Origin: JALYUA01 sp038203955
GTDB lineage: Bacteria; Acidobacteriota; Thermoanaerobaculia; UBA5066; Gp7-AA6
NCBI GenBank assembly: GCA_038203955.1
Contig: JBBRDK010000003.1
Location: 15,000-78,999 of the forward strand
Reading direction: 5' to 3'
DNA length: 64,000 bases
The notes beneath the pieces were generated by a model. The model was not told the origin of the DNA. It saw only the letters and a program-made list of their open reading frames with translations, and did no database searches. The translations under genes and the position numbers were made by a program. Positions 47,165-55,619 of the stretch are shown piece by piece. The stretch's first letter is position 1. Each line of letters starts with the position of its first letter.

Positions 47165-48247
47165 ATGCAAACCCTCGCGATCGTCGGCGGCGTCCTGTTG
47201 ATCCTGACCGTGCTCTGGGACGCGTTCGAGACGATCGTCCTGCCGCGTCGAGTCTCCCGGCGCTTCCGGCTGACGAGGCTCTTCTACCTGGCCACCTGGG
47301 CCCCCTGGCGGTCCCTCGGGCTGCGGCGGCGCGCCGGAAACCCGCGCGAGAACTTCCTCTCGATCTACGGCCCCCTGTCCCTCCTTCTCCTGCTGGTGAC
47401 GTGGGCGCTGGCGCTCGTCTTCGGTTTTGCGCTTCTCCACTGGGGCATCGGAACCCGGCTCATGATGCCGCGCGGGCTCCAGGGATTCGGGGCGGATCTC
47501 TACTTTTCGGGAACGACCCTCGTGACGCTGGGCCTGGGAGACATCTCGCCCTCCACGCCGTCCGCCCGGGTTCTTACCTTCATTGAGAGCGGAACGGGGT
47601 TCGGATTTCTCGCGCTGGTCGTGGGGTATCTGCCGACCCTCTCGCAGGCCTTCTCCCGCCGGGAGACCAACATCGCTCTTCTGGACGCGCGGGCGGGTTC
47701 TCCGTCGACGGCCTCGGAGCTGATCCGGCGCCACGCGGGCGACCCCGACCGAGGCGAAAATCTGGGGGATCTTCTGCACGACTGGGACGTCTGGTCCGCG
47801 GACCTGCTCGAAACGCACATCTCGTTCCCCGTGCTGGCCTACTACCGGTCGCAGCACGACAACCAGTCCTGGGTGGCGGCCCTGACCACCGTGCTCGACG
47901 TCTGCTCTCTCGTCATCGCGGGCGTCGAGAACGGGCCGTTGCGTTCGGCGCGCCTGACGTTCGCAATGGCGCGGCACGCCGTCGCCGACATGAGTCAGGT
48001 GTTCCACCTCGAGCCGGCCTCCCGCTCGGAGCAACGGCTTCCCGCGGGCGATCTGGTACGGCTGAAAGGTGTCATGGAAGCCGCTGGAATGGCGATGAGG
48101 GAAGATCCGGAGACCGAAGAGCGCCTGCGCCGGCTCATCGCGATGTACGAGCCCTATGTCGACGCGCTCTCCCGCCATCTGCTGATGCCGCTGCCGCAAT
48201 GGGTCCCGCCGCTCGGCGCTCGCGACAACTGGCAGACGACCGCATAG
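47165..48247 (+). CDS. Two-pore-helix potassium-channel-like membrane protein
   Basis: A 360-aa protein from ATG 47165. Membrane segments are at about residues 3-25, 63-95 and 130-155. The pore region reads SGTTLVTLGLGDISPSTPSA, with TLGLGD in place of the TxGYGD selectivity filter, followed by a glycine-rich TM helix (GTGFGFLALVVGYLPTL). The C-terminal ~190 residues are cytoplasmic and helical (LDVCSLVIAGVENGPLR) with no RCK domain seen. Ion_trans_2-type channels like this probably conduct K+; the altered filter makes the ion less certain. Confidence 0.75.
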   Translation: MQTLAIVGGVLLILTVLWDAFETIVLPRRVSRRFRLTRLFYLATWAPWRSLGLRRRAGNPRENFLSIYGPLSLLLLLVTWALALVFGFALLHWGIGTRLMMPRGLQGFGADLYFSGTTLVTLGLGDISPSTPSARVLTFIESGTGFGFLALVVGYLPTLSQAFSRRETNIALLDARAGSPSTASELIRRHAGDPDRGENLGDLLHDWDVWSADLLETHISFPVLAYYRSQHDNQSWVAALTTVLDVCSLVIAGVENGPLRSARLTFAMARHAVADMSQVFHLEPASRSEQRLPAGDLVRLKGVMEAAGMAMREDPETEERLRRLIAMYEPYVDALSRHLLMPLPQWVPPLGARDNWQTTA

Positions 48248-48342
48248 CGGAACGGCGGAGATGGACCCCGGAAGAGCGGCCACGGAGAGGAGAGAAAAGG
48301 CTCTTCCCTCCCCGCGTTCCGGCGGCCCGAAGGGCGGCAGAA

Positions 48343-49089
48343 TTGCCTCCTGACCTCGCAAAGCGGCTCGCCTTCTATCTCGGCTGCGTCCTCGGCGGTG
48401 CGTGGTTCGTTTTCTGCTCCGCGGCGGGAACGATCTGGCTTCTCGTCTCGCCCGGAAACCGGCAGACCCTCTACTGGTTCGGCCGCGTTTTCTGCCGGGG
48501 GTTGACGCGCCTGATGGGCTGGAGGGTCGACCCGGACCATCCCGATCGACTCCGCGCGTTGCGGCCGTGCGTCATCGTCGGAAACCATCAGAGCTTTCTG
48601 GACGTCGTCACCTTCGGCTCGATCTTTCCGCCCCGTACGGTCTCGGCGGGCAAGCGGGAGATCGGAAAGATCCCCGTGTTTGGCTGGTTTTACCGGCTCT
48701 CGGGAAACCTGATCATCGACCGCGCGCACGCGCGGAGCGCACTCGCGTCCCTCGAAGCGGCGGCGGATGCGATGCGAACGGAGAAGATCGCGGTCTGGTT
48801 CATGCCCGAGGGGCACCGGAACCAGGCGGCGCGCCTTCTTCCTTTCAAGAGCGGCGCGTTTCGCCTCGCGATCGCCGCGCAGGCTCCCGTCATCCCCGTG
48901 GTCGCCGAGCCGCTCACCGCGATCGCCGACACGAATCGCCGCCTCGCCCGGCCGGGAACGTTGAGGGTCCGCGTGCTCGAGCCCGTGCCGACCGAAGGTC
49001 TCTCGACGGCGGACGTTCCCGCCTTGACCTCGCGCGTGCGCGATCGCATGCAGGAGGCGCTGGACGCCATGGCCGCGAGCACCTCGTGA
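48343..49089 (+). CDS. plsC: 1-acyl-sn-glycerol-3-phosphate acyltransferase family
   Basis: A 248-aa protein from TTG 48343, with AAGGG upstream. The long frame upstream of it lacks family sequence. An N-terminal membrane segment (LAFYLGCVLGGAWFVFC) is followed by the acyltransferase motifs: block I VGNHQSFLDVV (NHx4D), block II AGKREIGKIPVFGW, block III FMPEGHRNQA (His in place of the more usual Thr of EGT), and block IV VIPVV. It would make phosphatidic acid at the inner membrane. The GTGA overlap with the next gene suggests co-translation. Confidence 0.85.
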   Translation: MPPDLAKRLAFYLGCVLGGAWFVFCSAAGTIWLLVSPGNRQTLYWFGRVFCRGLTRLMGWRVDPDHPDRLRALRPCVIVGNHQSFLDVVTFGSIFPPRTVSAGKREIGKIPVFGWFYRLSGNLIIDRAHARSALASLEAAADAMRTEKIAVWFMPEGHRNQAARLLPFKSGAFRLAIAAQAPVIPVVAEPLTAIADTNRRLARPGTLRVRVLEPVPTEGLSTADVPALTSRVRDRMQEALDAMAASTS

Positions 49090-50501
49090 AGGAGGACCGT
49101 TCCCTCGAGCTCCAGGGAGACGCGCTCAGGAATCTGATCGAGTCGGCGGCCCGGCGGATCGTCGAGCACATCGCCTCTCTGCCCGCACAGCCGTCGGCGG
49201 ACAACCGGGACCCCGCCGGCCTGGCGCGGTCGCTCCGCGAGACGCTGCCGGAGTCCGGAGAGGACGCCGAGAAGCTGCTCGATCTTCTGTTCACGACCGT
49301 CATTCCGCGGAGCTTCAACACCGCGGGCCCCGGATACCTTGCTTACATCCCCGGGGGCGGCCTGCCCCACTCCGCTGTGGCCGACCTCATCGCGGATGCG
49401 ACGAACCGTTACGTCGGCGTTTTCGCGGCCGCGCCCGGTCTGGCGCAGATCGAAGCGAACGTCATCCGCTGGTTCTGCGCGATCGTGGGATACCCGGAGA
49501 CCGCAGGGGGCATTCTCACGACCGGCGGATCTCTCTCGAATTTTTCGGCGATCGTCACCGCCCGGCGCGATCGTCTCCCGGACGACTTTCGAATGGGGAC
49601 GCTGTACGTCTCGGACCAGACGCACCATTCCATTCAGAAAGCCGCCAGTCTCGCGGGCTTTCCCGAATGCAACGTCCGGGAGATTCCGTCGGACACACGG
49701 TTTCGGATCCGGCTCGACCTGCTGTCCGCGAAGGTCGCCGAGGATCGAGCGGCGGGTTTTTCCCCGTTCTTCGTCGTGGGCAACGCGGGGACCACGAACA
49801 CCGGGGCGGTCGACGACCTCGAGGCTCTCGCCGACGTCGCGAAGGCGGAAAAGCTGTGGCTCCACGCGGACGCCGCGTACGGCGGGTTCTTTGCCTTGAC
49901 CGAGCGGGGGCGGAAACGCCTGGCCGGGATCGAGCGATCCGACTCGGTGGTCCTCGACCCCCACAAGAGCCTCTTTCTCCCATACGGAAACGGCTCGCTC
50001 CTGGTGCGCGATCCCGAGACCCTCAAGAAGGCCCATGCCCTCTCGGCGGACTATCTCCCCCGGATGCAGGAGGACTCGGACCTTTCCGACTTCACCCTCC
50101 TCTCCCCCGAGCTGTCGCGGGACTGGAGGGGCCTGCGCGTGTGGCTTCCCGTCAGGATGCACGGCATCGGTGTCTTCCGCACGAACCTCGACGAAAAGCT
50201 CGACCTCGCGGAATGGGCGGTGCGGGAGCTGGCGCGCATTCCGGGCGTCGAGATCCTGGCGGAGCCTCAGCTCTCGACTCTCGCCTTCCGCCTGACGCGC
50301 GCGGGGCTCTCGGCCGCGGAGACGGACGCGTTGAACGCCGCCTGGATGGAGAAGACGAACGGGCGCGGCCGCGTGTACCTGACCGCGACGAGACTCGGCG
50401 GTCGGTTTGCGATTCGTATCTGCGTGCTGTCGTTTCGCACCCACCTCGACCGCGTGGAGGCCTGCCTGGAGGATCTGCGCGCGTCGATCGCGGAGGTTTG
50501 A
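49086..50501 (+). CDS. Group II PLP-dependent decarboxylase
   Basis: A 471-aa protein from GTG 49086. It belongs to the aromatic-L-amino-acid/glutamate decarboxylase superfamily: GYLAYIPGGGLPHSAVADLI, TTGGSLSNFSAIVTARRD, the His stacking on PLP in YVSDQTHHSIQKAASLAG, HADAAYGGFFALT and the Schiff-base lysine in VVLDPHKSLFLPYG. Substrate unclear: tryptophan, tyrosine or DOPA are usual; acidic residues are not excluded. It may produce an amine. It overlaps plsC (GTGA). The stop is followed within a few bases by element copy D. Confidence 0.9.
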   Translation: MKEDRSLELQGDALRNLIESAARRIVEHIASLPAQPSADNRDPAGLARSLRETLPESGEDAEKLLDLLFTTVIPRSFNTAGPGYLAYIPGGGLPHSAVADLIADATNRYVGVFAAAPGLAQIEANVIRWFCAIVGYPETAGGILTTGGSLSNFSAIVTARRDRLPDDFRMGTLYVSDQTHHSIQKAASLAGFPECNVREIPSDTRFRIRLDLLSAKVAEDRAAGFSPFFVVGNAGTTNTGAVDDLEALADVAKAEKLWLHADAAYGGFFALTERGRKRLAGIERSDSVVLDPHKSLFLPYGNGSLLVRDPETLKKAHALSADYLPRMQEDSDLSDFTLLSPELSRDWRGLRVWLPVRMHGIGVFRTNLDEKLDLAEWAVRELARIPGVEILAEPQLSTLAFRLTRAGLSAAETDALNAAWMEKTNGRGRVYLTATRLGGRFAIRICVLSFRTHLDRVEACLEDLRASIAEV

Positions 50502-50507
50502 AGAACC

Positions 50508-50592
50508 GGAGCCGGGAATCGGGAGCCGAGCGACCAACGGGAGCGAGACGGCCGCGGTACTCCGCGGTCAACTAAATCGGGAGCCGAAGGGA
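50508..50592 (+). repeat. 72-bp dispersed palindromic element, copy D, with heptamer edge
   Basis: GGAGCCG and GGAATCG heptamers (50508-50521) lead directly into the element (50521-50592), which contains the same CCGCGGTACTCCGCGG centre. It lies between the decarboxylase and DUF885 genes, which converge. Confidence 0.9.
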
Positions 50593-50616
50593 TGACGCGA
50601 TCCCGGGATCTGCGCG

Positions 50617-52317
50617 CTAACGCCTCCGTTCCGGAGCGCGATCCAGCGCGTCGATCTCATCGCGCAGGCCGAGAAGCTCCCAGCGCTGGAGCGCGATGGG
50701 GACGTTGCCGTTTTTCCAGAGAGAGTCGTGGAAGGCGCGCAACGAGAACTTATTGCCCTGAACGCGGCGGGCGTCGGCGAGGAAACGGAGGATCTGCAGC
50801 TTCCCGATCTCGTAGCTGATCGCCTGTCCGGGCGCGGACGCGAACCCCTCCGCCTCCTGGCGGGCCGTCGCGGGATCCATCGGCACGACCGAGGCGAGAT
50901 ATTCGGCGGCTTGGTCGATGGAGAAATCGCCCAGAGCGAGCCGGACGTCGGCCTCGACACGAAGCGCGCGGAGCCGCAGGAACGTCGCGACGATCTCGCG
51001 CGTCCGCGGGCTGTCGTCGAAGTAGCCGGCGTCGAGCATCATCTCCTCGGCATAGAACGCGACGCCCTCGTTGGCGGAGGAGTCGTAATACGCGCGGCGG
51101 ACGGGGTCTTCGTGCGCCCACGAGATCGCGAGCTGAAACGAGTGCCCGAGAATCCCCTCGTGGACGAGGACGGGCCGGGGATCCCGCGCCATCGACAGGG
51201 CGAAGAACCCGAGCGAGGGGCCGGGCGGGGGGATGTAACGGACGGCGTCCTCGCCGGGCCGTCCGGCCGACGCCAGGTCGTCGTGCTCCCCGAACGGCGC
51301 GAGGGCCGAGAGGTACGCGGGCAAAGCGGAGGCCCGGTACCGCCGGGTGGACGCCGGAATGGTCAACAGATTCTTCTCTTCCAGAAACCGGCGCGCAGCG
51401 GCTTCCTCCCTCGTCACCCTCGAGATTTCGGCGGCCTGGTCGGAAAAAATCGGAAGAGGGGGAGCTCCTCCGCTTCTCGCTTCCTCGAGGGCTTCCCGCG
51501 CGCCCGCCCGCGCCCACTCCTGGCGGCCCATGGCGAGAATCTCCTCCGGCGTGTAAGGCAGCAGAGCCACGCTCCTGAGGTAGAAGAGATAGGCCTCCCG
51601 GCCCACCGCCGTCTGCGCCCTCAGGCTCGGAAGGCGGTTCCCGAGCCACTCCCGGTAGCCCTCCAGAGCGGCGACGGCGCGCTCCGCCGGCGAATCGAGC
51701 GAGTCGCTCCCCGGCGGAAGCAGGGGCTTCACGTCCCGGACGGCGGCGGTGAGCCGCTCTCGGATGTCGCCGAGACGCGAGACCGCCAGCCGGGCCAGCG
51801 GTCCCTCGGCGCGAACGAGGTTTCCCCTGGCGCTTTCGATCGTGCCCGGAATGGACGCGATGCGCCGCGCGAGCTGCGAGGCGCGGCTCTTCGAGAACGG
51901 CGGCGGCCGCACGAGCGCGTCGAAGACGGCGCCGGCCGTCTGATCGACGTAGAACATCGGATTGCGCTCCCAGCCGCGCTCGACGTCGAGCTCCCAGCGA
52001 ACGCGCGCGAAGGCGGAGCGCAGAAGACGCCGGTCCACCTGCCATGCGGACGGCATCCCCGACGGGTCGATCCTTTCGAGACGCGACTCGAACGCGGAGA
52101 CTTCGCGCCGCCGACGCTCGACGGCCGAGCGCGTCCATTCCGGCGCCCAGTCGGCGGGCCTGTCGATGCGCGGGATGTCGTCCGACGTGATCGGCTGATT
52201 CGCGGCGCGCCATTGCCAGAATTCGCGCGAGATGTTCTGAAGCTCGTCGGCGCGAGCGGCGGCGGGAAAAAGCAGAAGCGCGGCGAACGTCCAGAGGGCG
52301 AGCGTTCGCGTCTTCAC
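50617..52317 (-). CDS. DUF885 family secreted peptidase-like protein
   Basis: A 566-aa protein from GTG 52317 with a signal peptide (ALWTFAALLLFPAAARA). It has the DUF885 motif VLVHEGILGHSFQLAISW, an H-E-x-x-x-G-H zinc site, and SSANEGVAFYAEEMMLDAG with a further Glu. Members are M32-like metalloproteins, and some cleave peptides or act as oligopeptidase-like enzymes. The C-terminus ends in basic residues (DRAPERRR). It lies 37 bp after the DUF5117-type protease on the same strand, so two secreted metallopeptidases form an operon. Confidence 0.9.
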   Translation of the reverse strand: MKTRTLALWTFAALLLFPAAARADELQNISREFWQWRAANQPITSDDIPRIDRPADWAPEWTRSAVERRRREVSAFESRLERIDPSGMPSAWQVDRRLLRSAFARVRWELDVERGWERNPMFYVDQTAGAVFDALVRPPPFSKSRASQLARRIASIPGTIESARGNLVRAEGPLARLAVSRLGDIRERLTAAVRDVKPLLPPGSDSLDSPAERAVAALEGYREWLGNRLPSLRAQTAVGREAYLFYLRSVALLPYTPEEILAMGRQEWARAGAREALEEARSGGAPPLPIFSDQAAEISRVTREEAAARRFLEEKNLLTIPASTRRYRASALPAYLSALAPFGEHDDLASAGRPGEDAVRYIPPPGPSLGFFALSMARDPRPVLVHEGILGHSFQLAISWAHEDPVRRAYYDSSANEGVAFYAEEMMLDAGYFDDSPRTREIVATFLRLRALRVEADVRLALGDFSIDQAAEYLASVVPMDPATARQEAEGFASAPGQAISYEIGKLQILRFLADARRVQGNKFSLRAFHDSLWKNGNVPIALQRWELLGLRDEIDALDRAPERRR

Positions 52318-52354
52318 AACGAAAGTGTACGGCCGCCGGCGCCGTTCCAGGCTC

Positions 52355-54859
52355 TCAGGACGGTCGCGGCGCCGAGGACGGCGATTCCCGGTCCGCCCCG
52401 ATCGGGCGTCCCGGAGGCGGCGGCACTTTCTTCGGATGAGTCTTGCGCGTTTCGGGCTGATCGAAGAACTCGACGATGTCGCGTTCTGCCTGGCGCAGGT
52501 GAGCCTCGGCGGCGGGATCCGTCGAGTGACGCGACTTCAGCTCCCGATCGAGAGTTCGAAGCCTCGCGCCCGACGCGGCGCGCACCTCCGGCGCCGTGTC
52601 CGTCCGGCTCGCGAGCTCCAGGAGCGCGTCGAGGACTCCCCGCTGGGCGACTCTCCGCAGCGCCGCAAGGCGGGGGGAACGATCCGGCGCCGCGCCCCAG
52701 GTAGCGGACACGAGGCGCCCCGTCAGGGACTCGAAGGTGAGAGCGCCGCGCGCGGAGGCGAGAGTCAGACGCGCCGCGCGCTCCGGATCGAGCAGAGGAT
52801 CGACGACCAGCCCGACGAGCGCCCTCGCCGCCGAATAGAGGCTGAACGTGTCTCCCGCTTCCGACGCGAATCGCTCCACCGTCTCCCTCGTGCCCGAAGG
52901 AGCGGGCACGAGGGCCGCGAGGATCCGGTCGGGGATATCGAGATTTAGCGGCTCGATCGTCGAGAGCAGCAGATCGAGCGCCTGCCGTTGCTTCTCTGCG
53001 GGAACCCACGCCACGGGAGTCTGCCCGTCTCCCGCCACGGCATTCGTCTGAAACTGGCCGCCGACGAACTGCTGAGCGGCCTGGATTCCGAAGCGGTGGT
53101 ACAGGTAGGCGAGGTTGAAGCGCCGTTGGAGGTCGTAGACCCACTCGCCCGGCTTCAGCTGGCCCGTGCCGAACCGGTCGAGCACGACCCGCCTCACGTC
53201 GGACGTCGTCGCGAGCCACTGCACCGGATCGGCGCCCCAGTCGTACTCGGCCCAGCGCGGGTCGGAGTCGAGCGGATAGACGATGCCCCTCGCATACCCC
53301 TCGCGCACGATGCGATCGAGAGCAGGACGGTCGGAGGACGTCGTGTATCCCCAGCGGATCGCGAGCCGGTCGTAGGAGCCGACGTCTTTCGGGTAGGCGT
53401 CGGACAGATCGAGCCTGCCGTTCTTCACCTGGATGTTGGGCGCCAGATAGTCCATCACGGAGCCCCACCCGAACGTCGTCGCCGCCCAGTTGTGCATGAG
53501 ACCGATCGTGTGGCCCACCTCGTGTGCCGAGAGATAGGCGAGGCGCTGGAGGACGAGAGACTGCTCGTCGAGGTCTGCGTCGCCGGCCGCCAGCGACGAG
53601 ACTTCCGGCGCATCGCCGGCGGCGCAGGCGCCGAGCGGGGCGGGTGCGCGCAGGTTCTGCCACATCCGCGAGGTCGTGCGCCGCCGGTGCGAATCGATGC
53701 GGGCGACCCCATGAAGGATCTCGCCCGTGCGGGGGTCCGTCTGCGCGCCACCGACCGACCAGCCCCTGTCCATCCGGTTGATCCACTCGATACCGGAGTA
53801 GCGCGCATCCAGAAACGTCGCGCCTTCGGGCAGGTCTTTCAGGACGAACGCGTTGGAAAAACCGGCCTCTTCGAAGGCGTGGTTCCACCACAGCGCGCCC
53901 TGCCGGATCGCCGTGCGCTCGGGCTCCGGGATGCCGCGGTCCAGGTAGTACGTGATCGGCTCGAGGGGCTCGGAGACCGCGGCCGCGGGGTCGCGCTTGA
54001 CGAGCCTCCACCGCATCGCGAGAAATCTTTCGATCGGCTCGGTGTAGGGCGCCGCATGGTCCACGTACCGGCGAGGGATGAAACCGATCCGGGGATCGAG
54101 CTCCCGCGGCACGAAGCCGGGCTCCGGCAGTTTTAGAAACGTATGGTGAATCCGCAGGCTCATCGTGTGGCCGTCGGGAAGGACCGGCGCCAGGCTTCGG
54201 GGCGGGTTGTCGGCGGTGTACGTCGCGATGACTTCGATCTCCGTGTTTTTCGGGAAGGCGCCGGTGCGGTCGAAGTTCAGCGCGGAGCGAGAGACGTCCT
54301 GACGCCAGTCGCCGAGCTTCTGCGCCTTCAGCTGGGGAAGGACCTGCGTATCGGCGAGAAGAAAAGGCGTCGCGTCGACGAGGACGCGGTCGCCCTCTTC
54401 CGCGACCACCGGAAGCGAGGCGAGGATCGCGGACGGGAACGATTCGCTGACGACCCGCGCGCGTTCCGCATCGCCGACGCCGCTGCGGTGCGACACCTGC
54501 CGCTGGTGGAGGAGGACCCGCGGACCGACCCGCTCGAATCGGCAGAGCGCGAGCTCGCCGAGCTGGCCGCGGTCGAGAGAGATCTCGAGAGTCCCCGCGC
54601 CGCCGGCGAGTCCGGATCCGTAGAGAAGCTCTTCATTCCAGCGGGAGACTTCCAGAAGAAGCTGCCCGCGTCGGGCGTCCCAGTAGTACGGAAGAAAACC
54701 GTCCTGTCGTCTGAGGTCTTTCGTGCGCTCGGAAAAGGAGACCATCCGATCGCCGGCGGGAGGCGCGGTTGTCCTTTCGGGGCTGGATGGGGGAGCCTGA
54801 GCCCCCGCGGCAGCGGTGGAGGCAGCGCTGAAGACGACCAGAAGGACGACGGCCCGCAT
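52355..54859 (-). CDS. DUF5117/DUF4953-type zinc metalloprotease
   Basis: An 834-aa secreted protein from ATG 54859 with GGGAGGT upstream and a signal peptide (VVLLVVFSAASTAAAGAQA). The N-terminal part carries the DUF5117/DUF5118 domain: FLPYYWDARRGQLLLEVSRW. The catalytic site is SAHEVGHTIGLMHNWAAT, a metzincin-like HExxHxxGxxH, with the downstream SVMDYLAPNI giving a Met-turn-like segment. The C-terminus is proline-rich. This family is common in Acidobacteriota and Bacteroidota secretomes and probably degrades proteins outside the cell. Confidence 0.93.
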   Translation of the reverse strand: MRAVVLLVVFSAASTAAAGAQAPPSSPERTTAPPAGDRMVSFSERTKDLRRQDGFLPYYWDARRGQLLLEVSRWNEELLYGSGLAGGAGTLEISLDRGQLGELALCRFERVGPRVLLHQRQVSHRSGVGDAERARVVSESFPSAILASLPVVAEEGDRVLVDATPFLLADTQVLPQLKAQKLGDWRQDVSRSALNFDRTGAFPKNTEIEVIATYTADNPPRSLAPVLPDGHTMSLRIHHTFLKLPEPGFVPRELDPRIGFIPRRYVDHAAPYTEPIERFLAMRWRLVKRDPAAAVSEPLEPITYYLDRGIPEPERTAIRQGALWWNHAFEEAGFSNAFVLKDLPEGATFLDARYSGIEWINRMDRGWSVGGAQTDPRTGEILHGVARIDSHRRRTTSRMWQNLRAPAPLGACAAGDAPEVSSLAAGDADLDEQSLVLQRLAYLSAHEVGHTIGLMHNWAATTFGWGSVMDYLAPNIQVKNGRLDLSDAYPKDVGSYDRLAIRWGYTTSSDRPALDRIVREGYARGIVYPLDSDPRWAEYDWGADPVQWLATTSDVRRVVLDRFGTGQLKPGEWVYDLQRRFNLAYLYHRFGIQAAQQFVGGQFQTNAVAGDGQTPVAWVPAEKQRQALDLLLSTIEPLNLDIPDRILAALVPAPSGTRETVERFASEAGDTFSLYSAARALVGLVVDPLLDPERAARLTLASARGALTFESLTGRLVSATWGAAPDRSPRLAALRRVAQRGVLDALLELASRTDTAPEVRAASGARLRTLDRELKSRHSTDPAAEAHLRQAERDIVEFFDQPETRKTHPKKVPPPPGRPIGADRESPSSAPRPS

Positions 54860-55016
54860 AGGTAACCTCCCGTGTCGAAAAGACTTAAGCGGAAGGGGAT
54901 CTTAACTCTCCCGCCGGATGTCGTGTCCCGTACAAAACCGGACTGACACCGAGATTCAGTTGTGATTCACTTTTTCCAAAGTTTTCCGATTCTCTTCTGT
55001 TGAAAGGAGACCGTCC

Positions 55017-55163
55017 ATGGCCATGGCCAGCACGAACGCCCCGGCTCAAGTTCCCCAGGAACCCCGCTCCGAGCAGACGAACACCGAGCGCAATGAACGT
55101 CTCTATCGTGGTGACAAAGAGCAGAAATTTGTCATCAAGCTGTCGATTCCAATTCCCGTCTAA
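55017..55163 (+). CDS. 48-aa peptide, first gene of an unusual cassette
   Basis: Starts at ATG 55017 (second ATG 55023) with a perfect AAGGAG seven bases upstream, in an AT-richer promoter-like patch. The N-terminal two thirds are polar (APAQVPQEPRSEQTNTERN), and the end is KFVIKLSIPIPV, short and hydrophobic, with no signal peptide. The shape (charged leader, hydrophobic tail) could be a RiPP precursor, a signalling peptide or a small regulator; no modification enzyme is encoded beside it. It lies 87 bp before the 122-aa gene. Confidence 0.6.
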   Translation: MAMASTNAPAQVPQEPRSEQTNTERNERLYRGDKEQKFVIKLSIPIPV

Positions 55164-55250
55164 ACGTAACTCCTCCGAACAGTCGGGTTATCGCTGTCGG
55201 AGAATGACGGGATTTGGTGCGTCGCTTGCAGGATAATCTGTAAGCCAACC

Positions 55251-55619
55251 ATGGATAACCAGAGACAGAGCGGTTCGGATCTCGTGTATCTCGTTCTCGA
55301 GGAAACACTGCCGATGATCCACACCGCTCTCGTTTCCTATTACGGATTCTCAGATTCGGAAGCGGAGACGTTCAAAGACACTCTCGCGATCTGGTTTCAT
55401 CGCGTCGGACGTCGGGCAAACGGACAGCTTCCATCGAGCTCCGATCTGCGAGAGCAATTGGCCTTCGTCGCGTGCAAGTACGCCCGCGCCTTGCAGCTCA
55501 CCAAGGCCAATAGCGGACTACCCGTCGAAACCGGCTTCGCCGAGTCTCTTCAAACCTCGCCCGAAGAGGTCGCGTTCGCCTTGCTGAATCGAATGGAACT
55601 TGCGGGAAGCCCGTCATGA
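55251..55619 (+). CDS. Sigma-70 region-2-like 122-aa protein
   Basis: The N-terminal 75 residues (MIHTALVSYYGFSDSEAETF, then KDTLAIWFHRVGRR and LREQLAFVACKYARALQ) follow the helix pattern of ECF sigma region 2, with a Gly-x-Ser-x-x-x-A-E turn and a later arginine-rich helix. No region 4 (promoter -35 recognition) follows. It could be a truncated sigma factor, an anti-sigma-like decoy or an unrelated helical protein. It has no clear ribosome site. It overlaps the TPR gene by ATGA, so the two are coupled. Confidence 0.55.
   Translation: MDNQRQSGSDLVYLVLEETLPMIHTALVSYYGFSDSEAETFKDTLAIWFHRVGRRANGQLPSSSDLREQLAFVACKYARALQLTKANSGLPVETGFAESLQTSPEEVAFALLNRMELAGSPS

Noticed and set aside
45689..48361. 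890-aa minus-strand frame and similar long antisense frames
   Set aside because: High GC content creates long open shadows. These frames are opposite well-supported genes (transhydrogenase, channel) and have low-complexity Arg/Gly/Pro composition.
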